Below are positions 11,768 to 31,500 of a stretch of 64,000 bases of DNA, in pieces (the stretch's first letter is position 1; each line of letters opens with the position of its first letter). Position numbers and translations under genes: made by a program. Under the pieces are notes generated by a model. The model ran no database searches and was not told where the DNA came from. It saw nothing but the letters and a program-made list of their open reading frames with translations. This stretch comes from Neelides folsomi (taxonomy: Eukaryota > Arthropoda > Collembola > Neelipleona > Neelidae): assembly GCA_034687125.1 (NCBI GenBank), contig JAQGBZ010000129.1:1-64000 (forward strand), written 5' to 3'.

Positions 11768-12170
11768 TGCAGAATCAAATCACCTTTTATTTTAGTCTAA
11801 ATTATATTTACTCCAACTAAACTTATAATTAACAAATGCGCAAACACAGAATAATAATACAGCACAAATACAAGTGATTTAAAGACTTTAACTTTAATGT
11901 TTAACTTTAAGTTCTTAAATTAAAAATGTTATAATAAACTCTGAATTCTACAAGCAATTGTGCAAATATTTCCCGCCTCTAGTATTTGTAATTCGGCAAG
12001 GAGGAATGTAATTTTCATCATTTCATTCTCAAGTCGAGTGTCGAGTTCAATGAGAGTTGTTTAGTATTTAAACACACTTATTATAAAATGAGTAAAAGTT
12101 AATTGAAAATTAAATTTCTAATCTCGGTAATTTCATATTTAAAACTCCAATCTAAATATAAGAACCAATC
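11768..12170. promoter_or_regulatory. Divergent promoter region between GFM2 and GFER
   Basis: About 400 bases between two divergently oriented start codons, so both promoters must lie here unless there are distant leader exons. No TATA box or initiator is clear enough to assign. It is AT-rich, with a short GC-richer stretch near 11965-12060. Confidence 0.45.
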
Positions 12171-12765
12171 ATGATGTCAATGACGGAGAAGAAAGATGGG
12201 AAAAGGGGAAAGGCCCCATGTAAAGCTTGTTCGGACTTCAAAGATTGGGCAAAAGACATGACGGTGAAGGTAAATCGAAAATTTTATTTTTACCTTATTA
12301 CATAATTGTGAGGAATTTAAAAACTTTTATGGTATATAATAAAATAATATTGTGTCTTTAATTGTTAGAAAGAAAATTGCCCGCTTGATCGAGAAGAACT
12401 AGGAAATAATACATGGTCACTTCTTCACACAATGGCTGCATATTATCCAGATCAACCGTCAAAGCAGGAGCAGACAGAAATGACCATTTTTATTAAACTT
12501 TTTTCTAAATTTTACCCTTGTGGAGAATGCGCCAGCGATTTTCGTAGAGAGTAATTTAAAAAACATTTCTTGTTTCTATTATAATCGTTTTTACTAAATG
12601 AGCAATTTTATTTCTTATAGTTTGGGCGAAGAAAAGCCAGTTACAAGTACAAGAGAAGGCTTAGCACAATGGCTATGTCGAATGCACAATAAAGTTAATG
12701 AGAAATTAGGAAAAGAACCCTTTGACTGCTCCAAAGTCGACGAACGATGGAGGGATGGATGTTAA
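12171..12765 (+). CDS. GFER: FAD-linked sulfhydryl oxidase ALR/Erv1, 3 exons, 141 aa
   Basis: FAD-dependent thiol oxidase of the mitochondrial intermembrane space. It reoxidises Mia40/CHCHD4 and passes electrons to cytochrome c. Exons 12171-12269, 12369-12550 and 12621-12765 sum to 426 nt. The shuttle disulfide CKAC is at 17-20 and the catalytic CxxC (YPCGEC) at 84-87. The FAD-binding elements are [13 protein letters not shown] and [15 protein letters not shown], and the C-terminal structural cysteine is in [10 protein letters not shown]. The protein is short because the long N-terminal extension of human GFER is absent (the shuttle Cys pair lies only 17 residues in) and the chain stops right after WRDGC. 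Two ATGs are adjacent (12171 and 12174), so the exact start is undecided. Confidence 0.94.
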
Positions 12766-13065
12766 TTTTAGAAGAATTTAATTAATATTACAACAAACCG
12801 AATACAATTCCAATATTCATTATCGTGACAATGAACTACTTCAATAGAATAAAAGATAATATCACAATTAACTAAAAATTATTTTTTAAATCCATTTTGC
12901 TCAATTCAGACAAACTTACATTTTAGCACGTGCGTTTAATCCTTTATGGTTTGCTTTCCAATTGGGGCATTATGCGAATCATAAAGTAGTCAGATCTAAA
13001 GGAAGAGCATTCTATTAATGCTTCTCTGCTCATCTGCTTCTGAAGCGTTTAGGTGAATCGGCGAG
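12766..13065. other. Intergenic region between GFER and DCAF7
   Basis: Short AT-rich spacer holding the GFER 3' region and the DCAF7 promoter. Base composition rises in GC just before the DCAF7 start, consistent with a leader sequence. Confidence 0.5.
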
Positions 13066-14408
13066 ATGTCGACGAAGCGTAAGGAAATTTATAAATATGA
13101 ATCCCCCCACCCGCTTTACGCACTTAATTGGTCCGTGCGACCCGACAAGCGATTCCGACTGGCCATTGGGTCATTCATGGAAGAGTACAACAACAAGATT
13201 CAGATTGTCCAGCTAGATGAAGAAGTGAGTGAATTCAAAGTGAAGTCAACGCTGGAGCATCCCTACCCAGCCACCAAGATCATTTGGATTCCCGATTCGA
13301 AATCCATTTACCCCGATCTTCTCGCAACTTCCGGGGATTACCTCCGAGTATGGCGGGCAGGCGAGGAGATCAAAATGGAATGTCTTCTCAACAATAACAA
13401 AAATTCGGACTTTTGTGCTCCTCTCACGAGCTTCGATTGGAACGAAGTGGATCCGAATTTGATAGGGACTTCCTCCATCGACACCACCTGCACCATTTGG
13501 GGACTTGAAACTCGCCAAGTAGTTGGTCGAGCTAATGTCAATGGACATGTGAAGACTCAACTCATTGCTCATGACAAGGTTAAATCTATACAAATATTTT
13601 TACTCCTTACTTTATACTTTAAATATACAAGACCAGTTAGATTTACTTTCTCATTGCATTATTAAAGTCGAATAAGCACTTAATTTAATTACTTAAAGTT
13701 TGTTGTTTTATTATATAACAATAATTTGTTTAATATTATTGATTTAATTTTGTATGCTCTTATTTTCTTTTAGGAAGTTTACGATATTGCATTTAGTCGA
13801 GCTGGAGGCGGACGAGACATGTTTGCCTCTGTAGGGGCCGATGGGTCAGTGAGGATGTTTGACCTTCGACATTTAGAACACTCGACTATCATTTACGAAG
13901 ATGCAGGGCACGTGCCACTTCTAAGACTCGCTTGGAACAAACAAGATCCCAATTTTCTAGCCACCATTGCAATGGATGCATGTGAAGTTGTCATCCTTGA
14001 CGTTCGAGTTCCTTGTACCCCAGTCGCTCGTCTCAACAACCATCGGGCTTGTGTAAATGGACTTGCCTGGGCTCCCCACTCTGCTTGTCATGTCTGCACA
14101 GCCGGAGATGACCACCAGGCATTGATATGGGACATTGCAGGTTATTTATAAATATTTTATAATATATGCCGTTTATTAGTTTCTATTCTCAATTTTGTTA
14201 ATTGATATTGTGGAAATATGTTTGTATGATTGCATTTTTTAATTAAATCATTTGTTAATTTGTTAAAGGAATGCCAAGAGCAATTGAAGATCCCATTTTG
14301 GCCTATACGGCGGCCGAAGGAGAAATTAACCAAATTCAATGGGGAGCGACCCAACCAGACTGGATAGCAATTTGCTACAACAAGTCACTTGAAATCCTAA
14401 GAGTGTAA
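13066..14408 (+). CDS. DCAF7: DDB1- and CUL4-associated factor 7 (WDR68/HAN11), 3 exons, 339 aa
   Basis: WD40 adaptor that scaffolds DYRK1A/HIPK2 and can act as a CUL4-DDB1 substrate receptor. Exons 13066-13578, 13774-14140 and 14269-14408 sum to 1020 nt, close to the 342 residues of the vertebrate protein. The highly conserved family pattern is plain: KRKEIYKYE start, [16 protein letters not shown], the [13 protein letters not shown] blade, [47 protein letters not shown] and the EINQIQWG...[16 protein letters not shown] end. DCAF7 is one of the slowest-evolving WD40 proteins, so identification is near certain. The long first intron-free exon and the small 3' exon are ordinary. Confidence 0.97.
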
Positions 14409-15459
14409 TCTCACCTCCTTTCCGTATCAACCTCAATAGTGTCAAAATGGCTTTTTTTCTTTGAGGAGTTAATAATGTTTTAATTTATACGTGTACAATA
14501 ATAATATTACAGTATTTGTACACAACGACTTCGGACTCTTTTTTAGGATCCTTTTTAGTTAAAAAGAGTACCACTCACCATTATCAAGGCATCTATGACT
14601 CACTCAATGGTCAATAGATTTTGTACATTTGTACTACTTCGATAAGATAAATTATGATAAATGAAACCATGTTTTTGTAAGTATATTTATTTTTACCATT
14701 CCCGCTTATCATGTAGGATCATGTATCAATAACTCGCATTATAATGTAATGTACATATTATTTTATTTTATTTGTAATTATTTTAGCATTAACCTAACGA
14801 TAAGTTGTAATACTAGGACTAAGTAAATTTAAAGTATTTTACGATGTGCAATTCGTAGAAATAATATTTAATTTTTTTAAATAATGTGATTTTTATTTAT
14901 TCATAATAATATGATTAGGAGTGTTTCTTCAGTCTCAAAATTAAACTTTACACAAAAAATACATTATATGAACTTATTATATAATTGAATATTTAAATTG
15001 AAAAATAAATTCATTCTTGTCAATTCCTCTTCAATTTGTCATCTGCATTCTTACCATACTTTGCATTACAATCATCTAATCATCATATTATTAAAATTAT
15101 TAATAAATTATAATAATATTTTTATAATTTTTTATAGTTATATTCATCAATTATTATAGTTTTATGGGAGTATTTATTAGGACTGCTCATTAAAATTGGC
15201 TAAATTGTCAATTTCTGGAGCATAACATTATTTATTACGTGATTTTGATTAATCTCAATCTGCGTCACGGTGTATCGCATGTGTATATTTTTACTTTTTT
15301 GCAGGAAACCCGAGAGGATCATAATGAAAACGAATGCATGAGATAAAAGGAGGCAGACTCTGTGTTGTTGAGGTTGGGGCAAGTGTATACGATTTCACGA
15401 CTGCTTATCGATCTGCTACTGCGCTCGCTCTTTTCATCGGGTCGAGGATTGTATCCAAC
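14409..15459. other. AT-rich spacer, DCAF7 3' region and UBALD leader
   Basis: No coding exon is convincing. The first part is very AT-rich. From about 15300 GC content rises, and a possible acceptor (TTTTTTGCAG at 15303) could begin the UBALD 5' leader exon. Confidence 0.45.
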
Positions 15460-16455
15460 ATGGAAAGTCTCCGGGAGCAGTTGATGATCAACCAACTGAT
15501 CTCGGTCACCGGAGTGCCCCGAGATCAGGCCAAGTCGAGTCTCATCAAAGCCAATTGGATCTTTGAGGTCAGTTTCCCTACAAGGCCATTTCCCCCATCC
15601 CCGCACATTGGGAATAAGAAGGAATGTGAATATTCTCCAATTCCCTTTGCAGAGAGCCGTGAGTAATTTCTTCCAAGAGGCCGCAGCGACCCCGCCGCAC
15701 CAGCAGAACACAATCCCAACAGTCATACAGGTAATGTTGACCTTTGTCCTTCATTCATCCTCCACCCGTCGGGTCATTTGGAATTTATAAAAAATGATTC
15801 ACCTTCAACTGTGTGTATATGCAAATGTGTGTGTGGGAAGGGGAGTTTGCGCAGTGGGGCCTTATATGTTATTGTTTTGATTTCTTCAAGGACTTCCCCT
15901 TTGCCAGACCTTGCCCTTTCCCTTTAAATCACCGGATATGGGTAATTTAGAGGCAAAGGGGATTTAGGCCCAATTGATCATTTCTCCCTTTCCTAATCTG
16001 TTAATGAGATCCCTTTACTATTTTTACTACTTTACTACGAGAATTACAACTGCACCTGCCGCAAGGCACTTGCAATTCATTCATGTAAACTCCCTAATTA
16101 TTCCCCTCTGATTTCCTCTACGGTTTTTGAATGAATGAGATCGAATGAGAGTAGATGAGGTATATGGATGAGTAAATGAGATGAGAATTTTAAATGAATG
16201 AGATGGGTGGAGAGGAAGATTAAAATATTTTTCCTCTTTTAGACCCCCTGTAATACTCCGGCGACTCCACCGAACTTCCCCGAAGCTCTGAGCGCTTTTA
16301 GCAAGATGAGTGTGGACAAGAGCGAGTCGTGCCATCATAGTAGTAATAAATTTATTGTTAGAAAAGAGAGTAACAACAGAGTCGTTTGCAGCGAGTTACA
16401 AGCAAGACAATCGGATCATAACGAAAAGATGAATAAAGCGTTAGATCTCTTGTAA
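15460..16455 (+). CDS. UBALD1: UBA-like domain-containing protein (UBALD1/2, FAM100), 3 exons, about 132 aa
   Basis: Small protein with a UBA-like helical domain; its molecular role is poorly known. Exons 15460-15567, 15653-15730 and 16243-16455 (399 nt) join in phase. Residues 1-60 match the UBA-like fold (ESLREQLMINQLISVTG...DQAKSSLIKANWIFE, then AVSNFFQEA). Exon 3 has the family signature TPCNTPATPPNFPEALSAF. The 3' end is uncertain: no in-frame stop occurs until 16453-16455, which runs past an AATAAA at 16345 and overlaps the opposite-strand ORF ending at 16441. A donor-like GTAGTAAT at about 16341 could instead splice to more distant exons. The N-terminal two exons and the TPCNTP exon are certain; the last ~35 residues are not. 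Confidence 0.82.
16345..16356. terminator. Back-to-back poly(A) signals (AATAAATTTATT)
   Basis: A 12-base palindrome that reads AATAAA on both strands. It could serve the plus-strand UBALD transcript and a minus-strand membrane-protein transcript ending nearby. It lies inside the UBALD reading frame as modelled, which makes the true UBALD 3' end doubtful. Confidence 0.4.
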
Positions 16456-16818
16456 TTGGTTTTCTTGGGGTCGGTGTTGTGGAGGTTGGGCACGGTGGGC
16501 TAGGAAGAGGCGAACCACGATGATGAGGAGGCCGAGGAAAATGAGGAGTCCGGCGGTCACAAGGAGAAAGAACTGCTCCGACTTCCCGATCTGGCACAGT
16601 CCGATGATGAGGACGATGAGTCCAGCAAGGGGGAGAAGGACCGAAAGCTGAAAGAACAGCCGGTTGCCCGCCACAGCCCGGCTCTCCGTCGTCTGGTTGC
16701 CGGACCCGGAGCCCGGACCCGCAGGCGGGCGCAAGTGGAGGGAAAGCTTCGAGGCTCGGTTGAAGTACCCGATCCCCGTCTTCCCCCCCACCGAAATGGC
16801 CGGCATCGCTCCGATCAC
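16441..16818 (-). CDS. Unassigned two-TM membrane protein exon/ORF
   Basis: I do not recognise this protein. The frame is open from a splice-acceptor-like CTTTCTTGCAG (just above 16818) to a TAA at 16441-16443. The first in-frame ATG starts at 16807. The chain has a basic GC-rich N-terminal part with a G-S-rich stretch, then two strong hydrophobic segments (LFFQLSVLLPLAGLIVLIIG and FFLLVTAGLLIFLGLLIIVV) and a short polar tail ending LQEI. It follows on the same strand from the membrane-protein gene at 16845-18023, but the acceptor phase would not keep that gene's frame open. So it is either a separate gene starting at 16807, a 3' exon of an alternative isoform, or the continuation of that gene across an assembly error. 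The two hydrophobic segments and absence of stops argue for coding. Confidence 0.5.
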   Translation of the reverse strand: MIGAMPAISVGGKTGIGYFNRASKLSLHLRPPAGPGSGSGNQTTESRAVAGNRLFFQLSVLLPLAGLIVLIIGLCQIGKSEQFFLLVTAGLLIFLGLLIIVVRLFLAHRAQPPQHRPQENQLQEI

Positions 16819-16844
16819 TGCAAGAAAGGGATGAGGGCGTGAAG

Positions 16845-18023
16845 TCAGTCCTCTACTTGGATCACGATCTGCGGGGGCGGAGGGCCGCCAGAGGGAATGC
16901 GCGGGGACTTGGGGACTTTTATCTCAGGGCCCAGGTCACTGGTGGTGGATCTGGCCAACCGTTGGCCAGATTTGGTCCGTCCGAGCCGAGCCTCGACATA
17001 GCGAGTCAGCTCCTTCTCCTCCCGCCGCCCATAGATCCGGTCCAGGGCCGAGAGGAAGATCCCAAGGAGGAGGCAGATGACCCCCGTCCCCTACACCATC
17101 CCACTTGTTAGATTCTCTTAATTAATTCCCTTTGATTCCCTTAATTAATTCCTTAATTGCTCTTAATTGACTCTCTCCATTAATTCGAGAATTTGGAAAA
17201 CGGCATTACTACTGACAGAGATTAGTGGGGTTATTTACTAGAAGCTCTGGAAGCTCCTTCTTGTTCCCGGGTAGGAAGGCGGAGACGATGAGGAGGAGAG
17301 CGATGAGGAGGAAGACCATCCCCACATGACCCATGGTCACCGTCCCCAGGATCTAGAGACATCAAAGGAGTTCGATCGCATTCCACAGTCAGGTTTCATT
17401 CAAAATTGAGAGAATTGAACATCTACGACTGCTACCACATCAATATTTTAAGAGATTCTTTTATGCATGGAGAAAAAGACATTCGTGTGGAAATGAAGAG
17501 ACAACGAGGGTTAAAATGATAATAATTTTATTATAATAAATGTGCACATGCTCCATCGAATAAATGAAATTCAACGTGTGGAAACACTTGCAGCTCACTA
17601 CCGGACTCGGGAGGAATGTAGGTCATTGAACATAAAGTGGGGAGTGGGGAGACGTCTGTGTTTGCAGAGTGGGGCCGCCAGAACGGCGAGGAAGAAGAAA
17701 CAAGCAAGAAAATTAAACAGCCAGGCGACACATAAATAGCGCGAGCCAGACGAAACCACATTCACGACACTGCTAAATGAACCAAGACAATACTAATGGT
17801 GCAAGAATTGGAACGTGTACGAGGACGAGCGTATGTGCGAGGGAAAAAGTGCGAGGGCCAGGGGGAGTGCATGAAGGCGGGAAACGGAGACCTGGTTTGG
17901 CTGGACCGGGGCCACGGTGACGGACCCATGGCTCGACCTCCTCCCTCGTCGCTTCAAGTCTTGTTCTCGACGCTTTCGCTGTCGCTTGATGGCAAGGGCA
18001 CTCTGAGCGCTGATCCCGTGCAT
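16845..18023 (-). CDS. Unassigned two-TM membrane protein, 3 exons, at least 163 aa
   Basis: Not recognised. Exons 18023-17892, 17352-17239 and 17090-16845 are all phase 0 at their junctions with good GT-AG signals. They give an N-terminal very basic cytoplasmic region (KRQRKRREQDLKRRGRRSSH), a hydrophobic helix (MVFLLIALLLIVSAF, about residues 55-70), a short loop, and a second helix (GVICLLLGIFLSAL, about 83-98). A long charged tail follows, with an RIYGRREEKELTRY segment and a Ser/Pro-rich end IVIQVED. Topology suggests both termini in the cytoplasm. The layout (basic N terminus, two close helices, long tail) is vaguely like TMEM200-type proteins, but I cannot assign it. The frame is also open upstream of the ATG: exon 1 could begin at an acceptor near 18046 and join in phase to a minus-strand segment ending at 18208, so the N terminus may be longer. 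Confidence 0.5.
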
Positions 18024-18833
18024 GTCGACAAGATGGCGGCGGATCGATGGCCTGCGCGCGCAAACAAACCCGCCCCGACCGCCAGCCCCTGACCAAGGGG
18101 ACCCGGGCCCTGTCCCGCCATCCCTCCCACATTCGGACCCCGGGGGGAGGGGGAGGGGGGCCGATGCCCGCCAAGGGCCCTCTTAACCACCGCCGCAGGT
18201 GGGGCTCACTTGTGTTCAGGTTGTCCCTGCCCGCGGCATGGGAACCAGCGTCTCGGAAGTGTTGCCCGGGTTGTGGGCCGCCCTCGTCGGTGCTCGATCG
18301 TCAACCGGGTCTCGGAGTCCGAGACTCGGAGGATGTCGGTGGTTGAGGGGTTCAACCTGTTAGGGCCTCGGTCGTTGCGCCGTTCCGGTGGGCGGAGGGA
18401 TTGGTGGTCCCAGTGCCCGGGAGGTGGCGGGCACGATCCGCCACACCCGCCTCTGCCTCCCCCCCTTTTCATTCATAAAGCCCCTCTCCCCCTTTCGCGT
18501 GGTCCCCGTGGGTTTGCATAGTGGAATCGTGGATGTACTCAATACTGGATATGTGGAAATGGGTATAGTGAACATCCCCTCAATGGTGGATGTACATCGT
18601 GGATATGTTGATCGGGGAAATGTCCATGGGTGGAATTCTTATCCTGCCGGCTCCTCCGTTGCCACCTCCTCCACATGGAGAGGAATGAGGGCGGCCGGCG
18701 GCTCAGCCGGCCCAAACCCCCACACACGAACCAACTCAGCCTCATGCCTCTCGCAAGAGAGATTTGGTCGCTGTTCAAGAGGTCAAATTCCTCTGCCATA
18801 GCCACATTCCTTCTCTCGTGAGCTCTTGGGGAT

Positions 18834-19563
18834 GGGCCATTCAGAGTCTGATTCCCGGACGAGCGAGTCGCTCCGTTCCTGCTCCCCGCCCGGCCCCCGC
18901 ACCGACACACATCAGGGCCTGCCGAACCCGCCATCGGGCTCACAACGTCCTTCGCTGGATCGGTAAGTCCCCGAGTCGTTGTTCTCCGCCTCGCCGCCCA
19001 CCCGGGCCGCCTCCATATTTTCCTCAACTCCACAAGGGAGTGGCGGGCGGGGCGCCCTGGTCGGCTCTCAACCTCCCATCTTTCATTAAAGAGACCCTTG
19101 AGGACCATGAGGGGATCCTTGGACTTGTTGGTCGGGGTCCTTGGAGGCCATTCCTCCGGCTCGTACCTCGGCCCCGTCGTTTAGCTCGCCTTCCACACGT
19201 CCTCCGACTCTGGTTTTCACAATGGTCTGCCAGATGGATTTGACTCTGAGATCATTGTGAAAGCTGATTTCGGGGTCGTGGTTCACGGCGGGTTGTTCCG
19301 GTCGTCTGGGCCATGTTGGGGCGATGGCGAGGTCTGCCACGCCTTACGCCGGCATGGATTCCTCCATGAGCACCAGCGCCTGCCGCTCCCTCCTCCCATA
19401 CAACTCTTGCGGACACGTAGTCATCCAACCGGCCACCGATGTCATTTATCCTCACAATCCTCACACATCCAACCCAACATTTCCAGCCGTCGTGATGAAC
19501 ACTATAAATCAACCTCCTCGCCCTCGTTGGTCACCATGCAAAGAAGTCGCCATTGTTGAATAA
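18834..19563 (+). CDS. Orphan plus-strand gene, partial model, C-terminal exon best supported
   Basis: Not recognised. The best-supported piece is the 3' exon, open to a TAA at 19561-19563. It encodes a Tyr/Pro/Asn-rich tail (SLLPYNSCGHVVIQPATDV... ending SPCKEVAIVE), and its stop codon lies within an AATAAA poly(A) signal. Upstream, 18834-18962 has an ATG followed by a Ser/Arg/Pro-rich frame and a strong donor (CG|GTAAGT). A following segment joins in phase at about 19038, and another piece with acceptor TCGTTTAG at about 19183 reads as protein. How these connect is unclear: one junction would need a very short intron with a weak acceptor. Possible alternatives are extra 3' exons of UBALD or a different gene. 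No domain or membrane segment is visible. Confidence 0.35.
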
Positions 19564-19574
19564 AGATTTTTATT
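19559..19574. terminator. Opposed poly(A) signals between orphan plus-strand gene and myosin
   Basis: AATAAA occurs on the plus strand at 19559-19564 and on the minus strand at 19569-19574 (TTTATT as written). The first would end the orphan plus-strand transcript. The second lies about 45 bases past the myosin stop codon. The two transcripts would therefore overlap at their 3' ends. Confidence 0.55.
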
Positions 19575-19617
19575 AATATTGAAATGTGTGTATAATATGC
19601 AAGGAATGTCTCGTTGT

Positions 19618-28272
<8,655 letters not shown>

Positions 28273-28582
28273 GTTGTCAGTTGAAAGGCACTTTTGGCAC
28301 TGAAGCCTTCCTCTGGGTGTGGTGGAATTCTCCTCAGACCCCAGTTGGCCCCTCTGCCGTCCGATGGCGCCCTTCCGCCCCCTTCCCTCCCTTCACATCT
28401 CTCTCTCCTCCTCTGATCTCTACAGATCATCATCCCTTATGATCTTATGCATCTCTCCACTTTCCCGTCTTGGGCCGTCTTGGAGTGAAGATGAGATTTG
28501 GGCAAAGGCCTTTATTTGGCCATCTTCCTCAAAAAAAGCCCAAGTAAGTACAACGTGCAAATATGGGAGTGGAAAGATATGT

Positions 28583-31500
28583 TTATTCAACACAGAAGCC
28601 GAGGGTCTCCTCGACGGCCATCGTCAGTTTCTCTTGAAAGATCTCTTTGAGTCCGTAGGGGGGGAGGTCGAGGCGGTTGAAGCAGGTGTGGGCCTTCGGG
28701 AGAGACATCGGACTCGCTCCCTCCACGAGGTTGAGGGTGAAAAGACGAGGGCTCGCGTTGCCCTGAAGATTCTTGAACCCTTGAAGCGGAACCCGCGAAC
28801 TCCCTGTCACGAATTGGAGCAGTCGAGACTTCATCTCCTCATCGTAAGAGCTCACAATTTCCCAGAACCACATTGCGATCGGATCGCTCGCACTGCAATT
28901 CTGTAAAAAGAATAAAAAACGAAATTATATTAGGTATTAAAAAATTAAAGTCAATATTTTAATGCCATTGATTTATAAAAGGCCATTAGAACGATTCAAA
29001 CGGCAGGACAACTCTTGGTTTGGGTAATCTCTGTTTGGGCACAAGGGATTTTACCTTAATACTCAAACAAGTTCTTCAAGGATGTTGGCCAAGTCGGATT
29101 CATCCCATGAAGGGATTCTCATCCCCTTCCTATTTAGCCCACCATTCCCATTTTAATCTTAATTTACTCATCACTATAAAAGGCCAGCAAACAGAATAAA
29201 ATGCGAAGCGCACCTTGATTGGAAATGGAATTTGAGTATGGCTACTTACACACAGTCTTCGAACCTTAAATGCAATTCCTTGCCTTACCTTACCTAATTC
29301 GCCAAATGCCTCATTTAGAAATAAGAAATAATTTCTCTGAATTCAGTCTGGGAGGAATTCAGAGAACTTGTAACAATAACATTATTATCACTCCAACTTC
29401 ACGTAATCCTCCTGATGACAATAGAGATATACAAATGAAAGATCTTTTTTTATAAAAATGGGCTGCAAGAACAAGGGACGCACATTCTTTCAACGCATAC
29501 TAACTAAGGTAAGTTTAGTAAAAGGTGAGTATGATCGAATGTAAGAGAAAGTATTTTACAAGGAAAATGCCTATTTGATGAGCTGAGATAAAGAGTTCAT
29601 TAAGTTCGTTATGTCCTAACTAGGGAATGGTCCTAAATAGGATTCAAGGATTAATATCTCTGTCTCTCTCCATTACTTTTGAATGGATGATGAATGATGT
29701 GTAAAATACCTTGTATCTAGTATTAGTTTTCCAATCCTCCACGTCAATGATTCCGATTCCGCCTATGACAAGTTCCAGTTCTTTTTCGTCAAAGGGGCGT
29801 AGGAGGTCGGGGGGAATGAGCTCGTTGAAGCCCTTCTGGAGGTTCAAAAATTGCTGCTCTATCTTGTGCGTGTATCTCCATGTTACGAACAATCTGTTGA
29901 ACAAAGGAAGAAAAATCAAATACCTGTTCTCATATCAAGACACTTCATACATCAATTTATTATTCACTTCCAGTCCTTTTTATTCAAATTCAACGAATGA
30001 ATAATAAATAATTGATAAATTATGATCCCATTCAAAAGGAAATAGTCATTCATTTTTCTTAAAAAAAGTTATTAAAATAAATGTGCTCAGAATCCAAAGG
30101 TCAACATTTTATATATTAGCAAATAATCAATAAATTCAATTAGTTTGACTTTTCCTAGGTTGAGCCAGATAGCTTTTATCTAAATTATCGTTGTACGGTT
30201 GTACCTACATGAGATAAGGCGAGACTGAATTAATAATCAATAGATAATGGACATACTTGACGTATTCGACTTTGTTGTCCTCTCTCAAAGGGATATCACG
30301 ACCGCCTTCCTTTAGCTCGTGGGTGCGGACGAGACCGTACGAGTCGTCCTCGACAGTGAATGTCGTGTCGAGTGTAGAAACGTTATTTTTTCTAGAAAAA
30401 CAAAAACCCATGTAATTTCACATTCCATTTTAGATCAATGTGTAAACAAGTTCTATGTGACATGCAATAAAATGATGTTGTGATGTAGATTGAGAACAAA
30501 AAATTGATAAATGAACAGGAACAAATGAAGGAACTTACAAAATCCAGGAGAGGCTTTGAAAGAGTGCTGGGTCAACGGACTCAATATCTTCAAGCTGAAT
30601 CTGCTGGTTGAGGAGCATCTTATAGAAAGGGAGGGTGAAGCGGGCGTTTATCACGTGGCCATGAAAGAGAGACATGCCGAGTACCCGCCCCACAAACTGG
30701 AAATAGCTAAAGTGGTCCTGAAAGAATGAAAATTGACAATCAATTAGAAAGAAATTAAATTCTAGATATATTAAAATAACATGTAATAAACCGAAGATAA
30801 AAAAATTGGTTTGGGATTGGATAAATAGTGCTTACAGGGTTGACGGCTGACTCGGAGTTGATCTGGACCGAGTAGTTGTCTGAGTAAAGGAAGAGGCCAT
30901 AGTTGGGGTCAAGCATCTTCTCGGTGAGAATTTGAAGCCATTCTCGTGCGATCCCCCCATAGTCTAACCCCTCTTCTCCTTTAAACTTAACCATTAGCCG
31001 CTTTCGCATGTCTTTTGGTCTCAGCTTTAATATCTGGCGGTACGATTGCTAAATAAAGAAAAATTATTTTAAATTAAATTAAATCATTCAATTTTTAATT
31101 TTATCAATTATAATGCATCATAAATGAAGTATATTTATGTTAATTTAGTGGATACCAATTAATCACATAAACATGCTACATTTTTATGCATTATTTATGA
31201 TCCTTCCTATTTATTCACCGTACTATGCATAATATTTATATCATATATTTATTTTATTCACGTATTAATTTTTTATTGTTGAATATAATTGACATATTTT
31301 AACGTATTATGTATTTAAAAGAAAATCATAGCTCACCTCAAAAACTTCGTTTCTGTCGATTTCGATACGGCAGTGGCCGGAGTTTGGCTGTAAGAGCTGT
31401 AGCTCGATTCGGAGGGCCTTCACTTTCGCCGTGAGATCCCTTTTATACTTGGGAAGGATCTCCCCTTTACGGGGCTGGGGAACGGTCAGCGGCTGCTGTG

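Noticed and set aside
18539-19108. 189-residue minus-strand open frame
   Set aside because: Arg/Gly/Pro-rich composition typical of GC-rich non-coding sequence, no domain, and the plus-strand reading with splice signals is more protein-like in the same interval.
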